Position numbers and translations under genes: made by a program
Assembly: GCA_013151415.1 (NCBI GenBank)
Contig: JAADII010000125.1
Coordinates: 1 to 49,887, forward strand
From: Chloroflexota bacterium
GTDB taxonomy: Bacteria; Chloroflexota; Anaerolineae; J102
DNA length: 49,887 nucleotides
Direction of reading: 5' to 3'
The notes under the pieces: model-generated
Seen by the model: only the letters and a program-made list of their open reading frames with translations
Databases searched by the model: none
Told to the model about the DNA's origin: nothing
In this document: positions 43,748-49,887 of the stretch, piece after piece
How positions within the stretch are numbered: position 1 is the stretch's first letter
Layout: each line of letters opens with the position of its first letter

Positions 43748-44364
43748 ACAAAGAACCCGCGCTTGCGCAACTGGCCGAAGAAATCCGCGCCTGCCGCCGC
43801 TGCCCTCTTGGCTCGGTGCGCACCCACGCGGTGCCCGGCGAGGGCGATCCCAACGCCGAGATCATGTTCGTGGGCGAGGGGCCGGGTTATCACGAAGATC
43901 GGCAGGGCCGGCCCTTTGTGGGCAATTCCGGCGCTTATCTGGAAAGCCTGCTGGCCGATATTCACCTCACGCGCGAGCAGGTGTATATTTGCAATGTGAT
44001 CAAATGCCGTCCGCCCCACAATCGCGATCCCCTGCCGCAGGAGATCGCGGCCTGCAAGCCCTATCTGGAGCGCCAGATCGAGATCGTCGATCCCCTGCTC
44101 ATCGTCACCCTGGGTCGGTTTTCCATGGCTTATTTCCTGCCCAATAGCCCCGGCATCAGTCGCATCCATGGCAAACCGACCGAAGTGGACGGGCGCATTA
44201 TCTTGCCTCTGTTCCATCCGGCCGCGGCGCTGCGCAATCCCAAATGGGACCGGGCCACCCGCCAAGATTTCGCCCAGATACCCTCGCTTCTGGCCAAAGC
44301 CCGCGCGACGCGCGCCCAAAACGCGCCTGCGCCCGATGATTTCGAGCAACTGAGCTTGTTCTGA
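43744..44364 (+). CDS. Family-4 uracil-DNA glycosylase (4Fe-4S)
   Basis: 206 residues. Motif GEGPGYHEDRQGRPFVGNSG (about 40-59) is the uracil-binding and water-activating site; the C-terminal HPAAALRNP (about 158-166) supplies the DNA-binding loop. Cysteines fit the iron-sulfur cluster: C17 and C20 (CRRC), C86 (NVIKC) and C102. Type-4 UDG excises uracil from DNA and is common in thermophiles and many bacteria. Its ATG overlaps the rimI stop. Confidence 0.94.
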   Translation: MNKEPALAQLAEEIRACRRCPLGSVRTHAVPGEGDPNAEIMFVGEGPGYHEDRQGRPFVGNSGAYLESLLADIHLTREQVYICNVIKCRPPHNRDPLPQEIAACKPYLERQIEIVDPLLIVTLGRFSMAYFLPNSPGISRIHGKPTEVDGRIILPLFHPAAALRNPKWDRATRQDFAQIPSLLAKARATRAQNAPAPDDFEQLSLF

Positions 44365-44391
44365 AAGCAGACGATAGACAAGGAGTCTTCA

Positions 44392-46071
44392 TTGAATTCA
44401 TCATTCACTTTCCCTTTCGACATCTCTTCATCCGATACTGTGCGCGTCATTCCTCTGGGCGGGCTGGGGGAATTTGGCAAGAATATGATGGCTTTCGAAT
44501 GCGATGACGCCATCATAGTCATCGACGCCGGGGTCATGTTTCCCGAAGAAGACATGTTGGGCGTTGATCTCGTCATTCCCAATGTCGCTTACCTGCGCGA
44601 TCGCGCCTATAAAGTCAAGGCCATCATTCTCACTCACGGACACGAAGACCATATCGGCGCGTTGCCCTACATCTTGCCGCAACTCAACGCGCCGGTGTAT
44701 GGCACGCGACTCACTCTGGGCCTGTTGCAAAACAAGTTGCGCGAGCACCGGCTGTTGGATGAGGCCGATCTTCGTCTTATCGACGCGGACTCCAGGCTGG
44801 ACCTGGGGCCGTTTCAGGTGGAATTCGTCCACCTTTGCCATTCCATACCCGACGCGGTGGGCGTGGTCATGCGCACGCCGGCGGGCCTCATCCTGCACAT
44901 GACCGATTACAAATTCGACGCGCATCCGGCCGATGGTCGCCTGACCGACGAGGCGCGGCTCAAAGCGCTGGGCGATGAGGGCGTGCGTTTGTTGTTATCC
45001 GACTCCACCAATTCGGAGACGCCCGGCTACACGCCCTCGGAGCAGGAATTGGAGCGCGTGCTCGACAATCTCATCGGTCGCGCGCCGGGCCGGGTGCTGC
45101 TGGCCACCTTCGCCTCGAACATCTCCCGCATTCAGCAGGTCATCGATGTGGCCGAGCGACATGGCCGCAAGGTGGGCGTCACAGGGCGCAGCATGATCAA
45201 CAACACGCGCATGGCCGTGGAGTTGGGCTATCTCCGGGCTCCGTCCGATGGTTTTCTCACCGTCGAGCAGATGAACTACCTACCGCCGGAGCGGGTGGTC
45301 ATCATTTGCACAGGCAGCCAGGGCGAGCCCACCAGCGCGCTGGTGCGCATGAGCCAGGGTCGGTTTCGCCAGGTGCGCCTGGGCAAGGGCGATACGGTCA
45401 TCATCAGCGCCGCGCCCATTCCCGGCAACGAGAAGATGATCCATCGCACGCTGGATAATCTCTTTCGCCTGGGCGCCGACATTTATTACGACGAGCTGTT
45501 CGATGTCCATGTCAGCGGGCATGGCAGTCAAGAAGACCAGAAACGCATGTTGGAGCTGACGCGACCCCAACATCTGATCCCCATTCACGGCGAATATCGC
45601 CAGTTGGTGCTGCACGCGCGCCTGGCGCGCGAAATGGGCATTCCCGAACAAAATATTTCCGTGATCGAAAACGGTCAGGTCATCGAGGTGGGCCCGGATT
45701 GGATTATGCCGGCCGAGGTGGTGGAAAACGGTCGGGTCTTCGTGGATGGTTTGGGCGTGGGCGATGTGGGCGCGGTGGTGCTGCGCGATCGCCGTCACCT
45801 GGCCAACGACGGCTTTTTGTTGGTGATGATCGGTCTGGATGAGGAGACGGGCGATGTGATTGTAGGACCGGAGATCATCTCGCGCGGGTTTGTGTATATG
45901 GCCGAGGCCGAAATGCTCATCGAGGAGGCCAAGGAGGTGGTGTGGGATGTGCTCGACCGTTATGAGAGCGTGGACGAGGTGATCAATCATTTGCATCGTT
46001 CGCTGGCCGATTATTGCTTTCGCTCCACTGGCCGACGCCCCATGATTTTGCCTTTCGTGGTGGAACTATAA
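44392..46071 (+). CDS. rnj: Ribonuclease J
   Basis: 559 residues, with a TTG start preceded by AGGAG (44381-44385) at 6 bases. The metallo-beta-lactamase/beta-CASP fold shows THGHEDHIGALPY (82-87 the HxHxDH metal site), SDSTNSETPG, SHGSQED near residue 375 (HVSGHGSQED) and HGEYRQL. RNase J is an exo-/endo-ribonuclease of mRNA decay and rRNA processing in bacteria lacking RNase E. The C-terminal domain is short. Confidence 0.95.
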   Translation: MNSSFTFPFDISSSDTVRVIPLGGLGEFGKNMMAFECDDAIIVIDAGVMFPEEDMLGVDLVIPNVAYLRDRAYKVKAIILTHGHEDHIGALPYILPQLNAPVYGTRLTLGLLQNKLREHRLLDEADLRLIDADSRLDLGPFQVEFVHLCHSIPDAVGVVMRTPAGLILHMTDYKFDAHPADGRLTDEARLKALGDEGVRLLLSDSTNSETPGYTPSEQELERVLDNLIGRAPGRVLLATFASNISRIQQVIDVAERHGRKVGVTGRSMINNTRMAVELGYLRAPSDGFLTVEQMNYLPPERVVIICTGSQGEPTSALVRMSQGRFRQVRLGKGDTVIISAAPIPGNEKMIHRTLDNLFRLGADIYYDELFDVHVSGHGSQEDQKRMLELTRPQHLIPIHGEYRQLVLHARLAREMGIPEQNISVIENGQVIEVGPDWIMPAEVVENGRVFVDGLGVGDVGAVVLRDRRHLANDGFLLVMIGLDEETGDVIVGPEIISRGFVYMAEAEMLIEEAKEVVWDVLDRYESVDEVINHLHRSLADYCFRSTGRRPMILPFVVEL

Positions 46072-46141
46072 AATTGGCCCCATCCAATTGTGGTCGTTTG
46101 GCCGTAGACAGGGACCAATCTCGGCGCGAGAATGCCTTGAA

Positions 46142-46202
46142 TAGGACGATGGACGACGAGATGATAGGATGATGATACGCTTTCGTCCCATCGTCTTATC
46201 CT
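46142..46202. repeat. Dispersed intergenic repeat, copy C
   Basis: AGGACGATGG (46144-46153) pairs with CCATCGTCTT (46188-46197), enclosing a GACGAGATGATAGGATG-like core. It resembles copies A and B. It lies in the rnj-pdxS spacer, which holds no gene. Confidence 0.45.
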
Positions 46203-46274
46203 CTGGCCTATGGGAAGGCTCCCTTGGCTTCAAAGCGATTTCGATTTCAATCATTTGATTCAGGAGCACAGCTT

Positions 46275-47162
46275 ATGGAACGCACAACCGGCACATTCAC
46301 CGTCAAATCGGGTCTGGCCGACATGCTCAAGGGCGGCGTGATCATGGACGTGACCAACGCGGAGCAAGCTCGCATCGCCGAAGAGGCGGGCGCGTGCGCG
46401 GTCATGGCCCTGGAGCGCGTGCCCGCAGACATTCGCTCGCAGGGCGGGGTGGCCCGCATGAGCGATCCGGAGAAGATCCTGGAGATCATGGACGCGGTCA
46501 CCATTCCGGTCATGGCCAAGGTTCGCATCGGGCACTTCGTGGAGGCGCAAATCCTCGAGGCTTTGGGCGTGGATTTCATCGACGAGAGCGAGGTGCTCAC
46601 CCCGGCCGACGAGGAGCATCACATCAACAAATGGGATTTCAAGGTCCCGTTCGTGTGCGGATGTCGCAATTTGGGCGAAGCCTTGCGCCGCATCGCCGAG
46701 GGCGCGGCCATGATCCGCACCAAGGGCGAGGCCGGCACGGGCGACGTGGTCGAGGCCGTGCGTCACGCCCGTTCGGTGTTGGGCGACATCCGACGCCTGC
46801 AAACCATGGCCCCCGAAGAGATGTTCGCGTTCGCCAAGGAAATCGGTGCGCCCTACGAATTGGTGAAGATGACAGCCGAGATGGGGCGCTTGCCCGTGGT
46901 GAATTTCGCGGCCGGCGGCGTCGCCACCCCCGCGGACGCGGCCCTGATGATGCAGTTGGGCGTGGACGGCGTATTCGTGGGTTCGGGCATTTTCAAGAGC
47001 GGCAACCCCGCGCGACGGGCCGAGGCCATTGTCAAGGCCGTGACGCATTACAAAGACCCCCACATCCTGGCCGAAGTGAGCCGCAATCTGGGCGAACCCA
47101 TGGTGGGGCGCACGGTCGAATCCATGCCCGAAGCCGAACGCATCGCGGGTCGAGGTTGGTGA
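46275..47162 (+). CDS. pdxS: Pyridoxal 5'-phosphate synthase subunit PdxS
   Basis: 295 residues. The ATG at 46275 follows CAGGAG. The (beta/alpha)8 synthase has Lys82 in [13 protein letters not shown] (catalytic Schiff base) and the N-terminal [17 protein letters not shown]. The motif [10 protein letters not shown] is conserved. PdxS makes pyridoxal phosphate from ribose 5-phosphate, glyceraldehyde 3-phosphate and ammonia supplied by PdxT, the next gene, 8 bases on. Confidence 0.97.
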   Translation: MERTTGTFTVKSGLADMLKGGVIMDVTNAEQARIAEEAGACAVMALERVPADIRSQGGVARMSDPEKILEIMDAVTIPVMAKVRIGHFVEAQILEALGVDFIDESEVLTPADEEHHINKWDFKVPFVCGCRNLGEALRRIAEGAAMIRTKGEAGTGDVVEAVRHARSVLGDIRRLQTMAPEEMFAFAKEIGAPYELVKMTAEMGRLPVVNFAAGGVATPADAALMMQLGVDGVFVGSGIFKSGNPARRAEAIVKAVTHYKDPHILAEVSRNLGEPMVGRTVESMPEAERIAGRGW

Positions 47163-47169
47163 TCTCAGG

Positions 47170-47823
47170 ATGAAAATCGGCGTGCTCGCCCTGCAAGGGG
47201 CCTTTCGCGAACACATCAAGAAATTACGACAACTGGGCGTGGACGCGGTGGAAGTGCGTCTGCCTCAAGACCTGGACGGGCTGGATGGTCTGATCATTCC
47301 CGGTGGCGAATCCACCACCATGGGCCATCTGGCCGCGTCTTTCGGCCTGGTGGAGCCGCTGCGCCGTTTTCGCGAGGAGCGGCCGGTTTGGGGAACCTGC
47401 GCGGGCTTGATCCTGCTGGCCAACCGCGCCCGCCGACAGAAGGAGGGCGGCCAGCCGTTGTTGGGCGGTCTGGACATTGTGGTGGATCGGAACTATTTTG
47501 GCCGCCAGGTGGATAGCTTCGAGATCGACTTGCCCACGCCCGCGCTGGACGCGGTGGCCGCGCCCGGCGATCCGGACGGCCCATTTCATGCCATTTTCAT
47601 CCGCGCGCCCGCGGTCACCGAGGTGGGGCCGGATGTGGAGGTGTTGGCCGCGTTGCCCGATGGGGCCATCGTCGCGGTGCGCCAGGGGCATATTTTGGGC
47701 ACGGCGTTCCATCCCGAGCTCAGCGATGATCTCCGCTTTCACCGCTATTTCACCGCGCTGGTGAGCGGCGCGTTGCAAGATTCGCACAACGGCCAGCGCC
47801 GGACTGCTCGGCTTCCGACGTAA
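47170..47823 (+). CDS. pdxT: Pyridoxal 5'-phosphate synthase glutaminase PdxT
   Basis: 217 residues. Class-I glutaminase: GGESTTMG (45-52), nucleophile Cys77 in [11 protein letters not shown] and the C-terminal HPELSDD with its His/Glu. It supplies ammonia to PdxS. The C-terminus has an extra polar tail ([15 protein letters not shown]). Same operon as pdxS. Confidence 0.96.
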   Translation: MKIGVLALQGAFREHIKKLRQLGVDAVEVRLPQDLDGLDGLIIPGGESTTMGHLAASFGLVEPLRRFREERPVWGTCAGLILLANRARRQKEGGQPLLGGLDIVVDRNYFGRQVDSFEIDLPTPALDAVAAPGDPDGPFHAIFIRAPAVTEVGPDVEVLAALPDGAIVAVRQGHILGTAFHPELSDDLRFHRYFTALVSGALQDSHNGQRRTARLPT

Positions 47824-47863
47824 TAGTGCAGTTGGACCAACAAACTCATTTCAGCTCGTTTTC

Positions 47864-47894
47864 CAGTAAGCTCAGCAGATCTGATCTGTCAGCT
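47864..47894. other. Imperfect inverted repeat between pdxT and the antitoxin-like gene
   Basis: GCAGATC-T-GATCTG with flanking TAAGCT ... CAGCTTA forms an imperfect stem of about 12 bp that overlaps the stop of the convergent gene. It could terminate pdxST transcription. Confidence 0.4.
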
Positions 47895-48186
47895 TAGCCT
47901 CAGCATTGTGAGCCATGTCTCGAAAGATGCTCCATTCCACAAAATCCATGTCATCGCCTAACTCGCCCGAACGAAATCGATCATAGAACTCTTCCGTGCT
48001 CATGCCGTATTGGCTCTCATAATATATCAACTTTTCTTTAAACTTTTCCAGATCCTTTTGTAACCGCGCGCGCTCCAGCGCCATGAGTTTTTCCACGGTT
48101 TTATCCACCGCGACGCTTTGATAACCGGACTGATAGAGTCGAAGCAAGGCTTGTAATCGGTTAATGGTTTGAGTGTCAGCCGTCAT
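47872..48186 (-). CDS. Antitoxin-like small helical protein of unknown function
   Basis: 104 residues, mostly charged helix: KTVEKLMALERARLQKDLEK (about 29-48) and ending with MSTEEFYDRFRSGELGDDMD (about 61-80). Similar proteins occur in cyanobacteria and Chloroflexota as the first gene of a two-gene cassette with a nuclease-like toxin. That recollection is from general knowledge and could not be tested. No toxin gene follows here: the downstream side is pdxT in the opposite direction. Confidence 0.55.
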   Translation of the reverse strand: MTADTQTINRLQALLRLYQSGYQSVAVDKTVEKLMALERARLQKDLEKFKEKLIYYESQYGMSTEEFYDRFRSGELGDDMDFVEWSIFRDMAHNAEAKLTDQIC

Positions 48187-48287
48187 AACAAGTTGGACAT
48201 CTCCTTAACGAACAAGAGCGTCATAAGACGTTAAACATTCTATCGGAACGGGTGCGCTCTGTCAATGAGCGCGCCAAGGTGAAGAAT

Positions 48288-48794
48288 ATGACCTCCTATA
48301 CGCAAGTGCGTCGCCGCGACCGGGCGGTGAACGACGAGACCTGGATAGAGAATTTGCTCACGCGCGCGGCCGTGGGCGTGCTGGCCACCGCGCTGGACGA
48401 TCAGCCTTTTCTCAATACGAATCTGTTCGTCTACCATCCCCAACGCCGCGCGATCTATTTTCACACCGCCAAGCGCGGGCGCACCCGCACCAACATCGAG
48501 CAGAACCCTCGCGTTTGCTTCACCGTATTCGAGATGGGCCGTCTGTTGCCCGCGGATGTGGCTCTGGATTTTAGCGTCGAATACGCCAGCGTGGTCGCGT
48601 TTGGTCGCGTGCGCGTCATCGAAGAGGAGAGCGAGGCCATTGAGGCGCTGCAGATGCTTCTGGATAAATACTTTCCCCATTTGCAGCCCGGCGTCGATTA
48701 TCGGCCGCCCATACCCGAAGAGCTCGAACGCACGGCCGTCTATCGAATGGACATCGAGGAGTGGAGCGGAAAGCGGAAAGGGGATATGGACTGA
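48288..48794 (+). CDS. Pyridoxamine 5'-phosphate oxidase-fold flavin protein
   Basis: 168 residues. The ATG at 48288 has AAGGTG about 6 bases upstream. The split-barrel is visible from VGVLATALDDQPFLNTNLFVY (split: VGVLATALDDQPF, NTNLFVY, about 26-46), AIYFHTAKRGRTRTNIEQNP (about 51-70) and SVVAFGRVRVIEEE (about 101-114). These proteins bind FMN (or F420) and include heme-degrading and nitroreductase-like branches. No evidence it makes vitamin B6, despite the pdxST genes nearby. Confidence 0.85.
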   Translation: MTSYTQVRRRDRAVNDETWIENLLTRAAVGVLATALDDQPFLNTNLFVYHPQRRAIYFHTAKRGRTRTNIEQNPRVCFTVFEMGRLLPADVALDFSVEYASVVAFGRVRVIEEESEAIEALQMLLDKYFPHLQPGVDYRPPIPEELERTAVYRMDIEEWSGKRKGDMD

Positions 48795-49112
48795 CGAGGT
48801 TGCGCCAATGATGCATATCTGGCACAATGTTTGTAGCCATTGAATGCTCGTCTGAAAACTATTTCCCGTCACCGTCATGGTGACGAGAGCATCTACTGTC
48901 ATTGCGAGTAACGCCACAGCACCGATTGGCGCTGCTCAAACAGGAAAAACGGTAAGCTTCTTAGTAGGCGATAGCCGAAGCAATCTCTAACTTCCATAAG
49001 GAGAACCTCGTTTGCGCCGCCAAAATTGTATGGGATTTGGAGATTGCTTCAGCCCTTGCAGGGCTTCGCAATGACGCATGAGAAATTTATTCTTGTGATA
49101 GGAGCGTGCATA
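48795..49112. other. Intergenic region holding the nested inverted-repeat element
   Basis: No gene. The main content is the repeat at 48898-49075. CGTCACC-GTCAT-GGTGACG (48867-48885) is a separate hairpin just before it. Confidence 0.5.
48898..49075. repeat. Nested inverted-repeat element (about 178 bp)
   Basis: Outer ends GTCATTGCGA (48898-48907) and TCGCAATGAC (49066-49075) are exact reverse complements. Inside, GAAGCAATCTC (48977-48987) matches GAGATTGCTTC (49040-49050) as an inner inverted pair. The ends resemble a type of repeat common in uncultured bacterial genomes that reads GTCATTGCGAG...GAAGCAATCTC. It ends 37 bases before the antitoxin start. Confidence 0.65.
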
Positions 49113-49376
49113 ATGGAAACGGTGACTCCTCGTCAAATCCAAACAATGATTAAACGTCTTCCCAAAAGCAAGTTGCGTCTTGTATATGACTTCGTGAGCG
49201 AGCTAACACAAGAAGATGAGGAAATGCATTCGTCTCAGGTTGAATTTTTGCGTTTGCCTTTGGAGGAACGGCGGCGCCTTATGGCAGAACAGGCTGAGCA
49301 TATGATTATGCATTACGAGCAAACCGCGAATCAGCGGCAAGACTGGCAGGCGGGGGACTTTTTGGATGAATATTAA
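49113..49376 (+). CDS. Antitoxin-like protein of a MazEF-type pair
   Basis: 87 residues. The ATG at 49113 has AGGAG about 10 bases upstream; an in-frame codon at 49026 would begin inside the repeat element. The sequence METVTPRQIQTMIKRLPKSK and a helical, charged C-terminus are typical of small DNA-binding antitoxins paired with MazF toxins. It overlaps the toxin start by 11 bases. Antitoxin subfamily uncertain. Confidence 0.65.
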   Translation: METVTPRQIQTMIKRLPKSKLRLVYDFVSELTQEDEEMHSSQVEFLRLPLEERRRLMAEQAEHMIMHYEQTANQRQDWQAGDFLDEY

Positions 49377-49718
49377 GCGCGGTGATGTCTGGGTAGTGAA
49401 TCTTGATCCCACTATCGGCGCCGAAATCCGAAAAACGCGTCCGGTCGTCGTCATCAGTTCGGATGCCATCGGAGCATTGCCAATTCGGTTGGTTGCGCCT
49501 CTGACCGAATGGAAAGATTATTTTGAGCCTAATATTTGGCATGTCCGGGTGGAGCCGGACAATGAGAATGGTCTGTAAAAACATCTGCGATCGATGCCTT
49601 ACAACTACGCGGAGTAGACACCCGGCGATTCGTTCGTAAGATAGGTCGGGTTTCAGCTATCATTATGGAATCGATAGTTGCTGCAGTAGTTGCTGTGATC
49701 GAATACGAGCCTTTCTAA
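49366..49718 (+). pseudogene. Frameshifted MazF/PemK-type toxin
   Basis: The first 70 residues (MNIKRGDVWVVNLDPTIGAE, KTRPVVVISSD, RLVAPLTEWKDYF, VEPDNENGL) are clear MazF, with the RGDVW and RPVVV motifs of the RNase. At 49576-49578 the frame hits TAA. One base off, the next frame reads KTSAIDALQLRGVDTRRF and goes on to a stop at 49716, giving the missing C-terminal part (normal NGL-x-KTSA). A one-base loss or two-base gain near the A-run is enough. If real, the 70-residue product would lack part of the fold and be inactive. Confidence 0.8.
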
Positions 49719-49754
49719 GAAAGCGATTCAGCCTTGCGACGCATGAGCAAGTGA

Positions 49755-49887
49755 ATGCTTCTCCCTTATATTACTTCAGACCTGCCCGGAACCGGCGGCC
49801 AGATCAAGGTCGAACCGGAGCATTTCGTGGTGGAGGAGGTCCCTCTCTATGAGCCAGGCGGCGAGGGGGATCATCTTTTCGTGCGCC
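49755..49887 (+). CDS. truD: tRNA pseudouridine synthase TruD, N-terminal part (cut by window end)
   Basis: 44 codons before the window ends. The sequence MLLPYITSDLPGTGG, IKVEPEHFVVEEVPLYEP and GEGDHLFVR matches the TruD N-terminus, where P-E-x-F-x-V-E-E is a hallmark. TruD makes pseudouridine 13 in tRNA-Glu. The gene lies 36 bases after the mazF remnant. Confidence 0.85.
   Translation, partial: MLLPYITSDLPGTGGQIKVEPEHFVVEEVPLYEPGGEGDHLFVR

Noticed and set aside
1-49887. tRNA, rRNA, CRISPR or IS elements
   Set aside because: No cloverleaf-like sequences with TTC-type loops, no regular direct repeats with spacers, and no transposase with terminal repeats were recognised by eye. A dedicated search could still find a tRNA.

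Overview
The window is about 50 kb of a GC-rich bacterial chromosome, densely coded on both strands. The gene content points to Chloroflexota, perhaps an Anaerolineae, Caldilineae or Ardenticatenia relative. This rests on the mix of genes: a Firmicutes-like order rpmB / asp23 / fakA / degV / recG / coaD, a fused b6-type cytochrome b with Rieske and multiheme cytochrome c, NurA, a split methylmalonyl-CoA mutase and bacterial phasin/ACBP genes. No rRNA, tRNA or 16S marker is present, so the assignment is an inference. No prophage, CRISPR array or insertion sequence was seen.

Layout. 1-5.5 kb (+): two tandem ClC-type chloride transporters with CBS and RCK-C tails (the first cut by the window edge), an MFS transporter overlapping the second, and a PspC-domain protein. 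5.7-8.4 kb (-): an Rpn-family nuclease, a ketopantoate-reductase-like gene and plsY. 8.9-10.8 kb (+): nurA and a stand-alone HAS-barrel-like protein. 10.9-14.7 kb (-): a PAP2 phosphatase, an M20 peptidase, an MFS exporter and a DUF951 protein. ssb (+) is at 15.0 kb. 15.5-17.6 kb (-): a decayed diadenylate-cyclase-like fragment, an amino-acid permease and a VOC protein. 17.7-22.5 kb (-): a complete branched-chain amino-acid ABC transporter, livJ-H-M-G-F, whose long leader carries a terminator-like hairpin. 23.1-24.2 kb (-): a divergent TIM-barrel hydrolase.

24.5-30.5 kb (-): acyl-CoA and polyester metabolism. This holds a phasin whose promoter contains a perfect palindromic operator, two MaoC-type hydratase subunits (one with the catalytic Asp/His, one apparently without), a methylmalonyl-CoA mutase large subunit, and then a sulfotransferase, a Gmad2-type lipoprotein and a small protein. 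30.6-34.4 kb (-): a respiratory operon of Rieske protein, cytochrome b and triheme cytochrome c, with a good sigma70 promoter and an intrinsic terminator. 34.6-35.4 kb (+): a hotdog thioesterase and an acyl-CoA-binding protein. rpmB (-) lies opposite a long (+) housekeeping run from 35.7 to 47.8 kb: asp23, fakA, degV, recG, coaD, tsaE, tsaB, rimI, a family-4 uracil-DNA glycosylase, RNase J, pdxS and pdxT. The last 2 kb are more accessory: an antitoxin-like orphan, a PNPOx-fold protein, a nested inverted-repeat element, a toxin/antitoxin pair with a frameshifted mazF, and the first codons of truD.

Most of the window is housekeeping. The observations most worth following are the NurA/HAS-barrel pair with no HerA ATPase beside it, the palindromic operator at the phasin promoter, the livJ leader, the unusual cytochrome b, the HadAB-like hydratase pair, and several families of intergenic inverted repeats.
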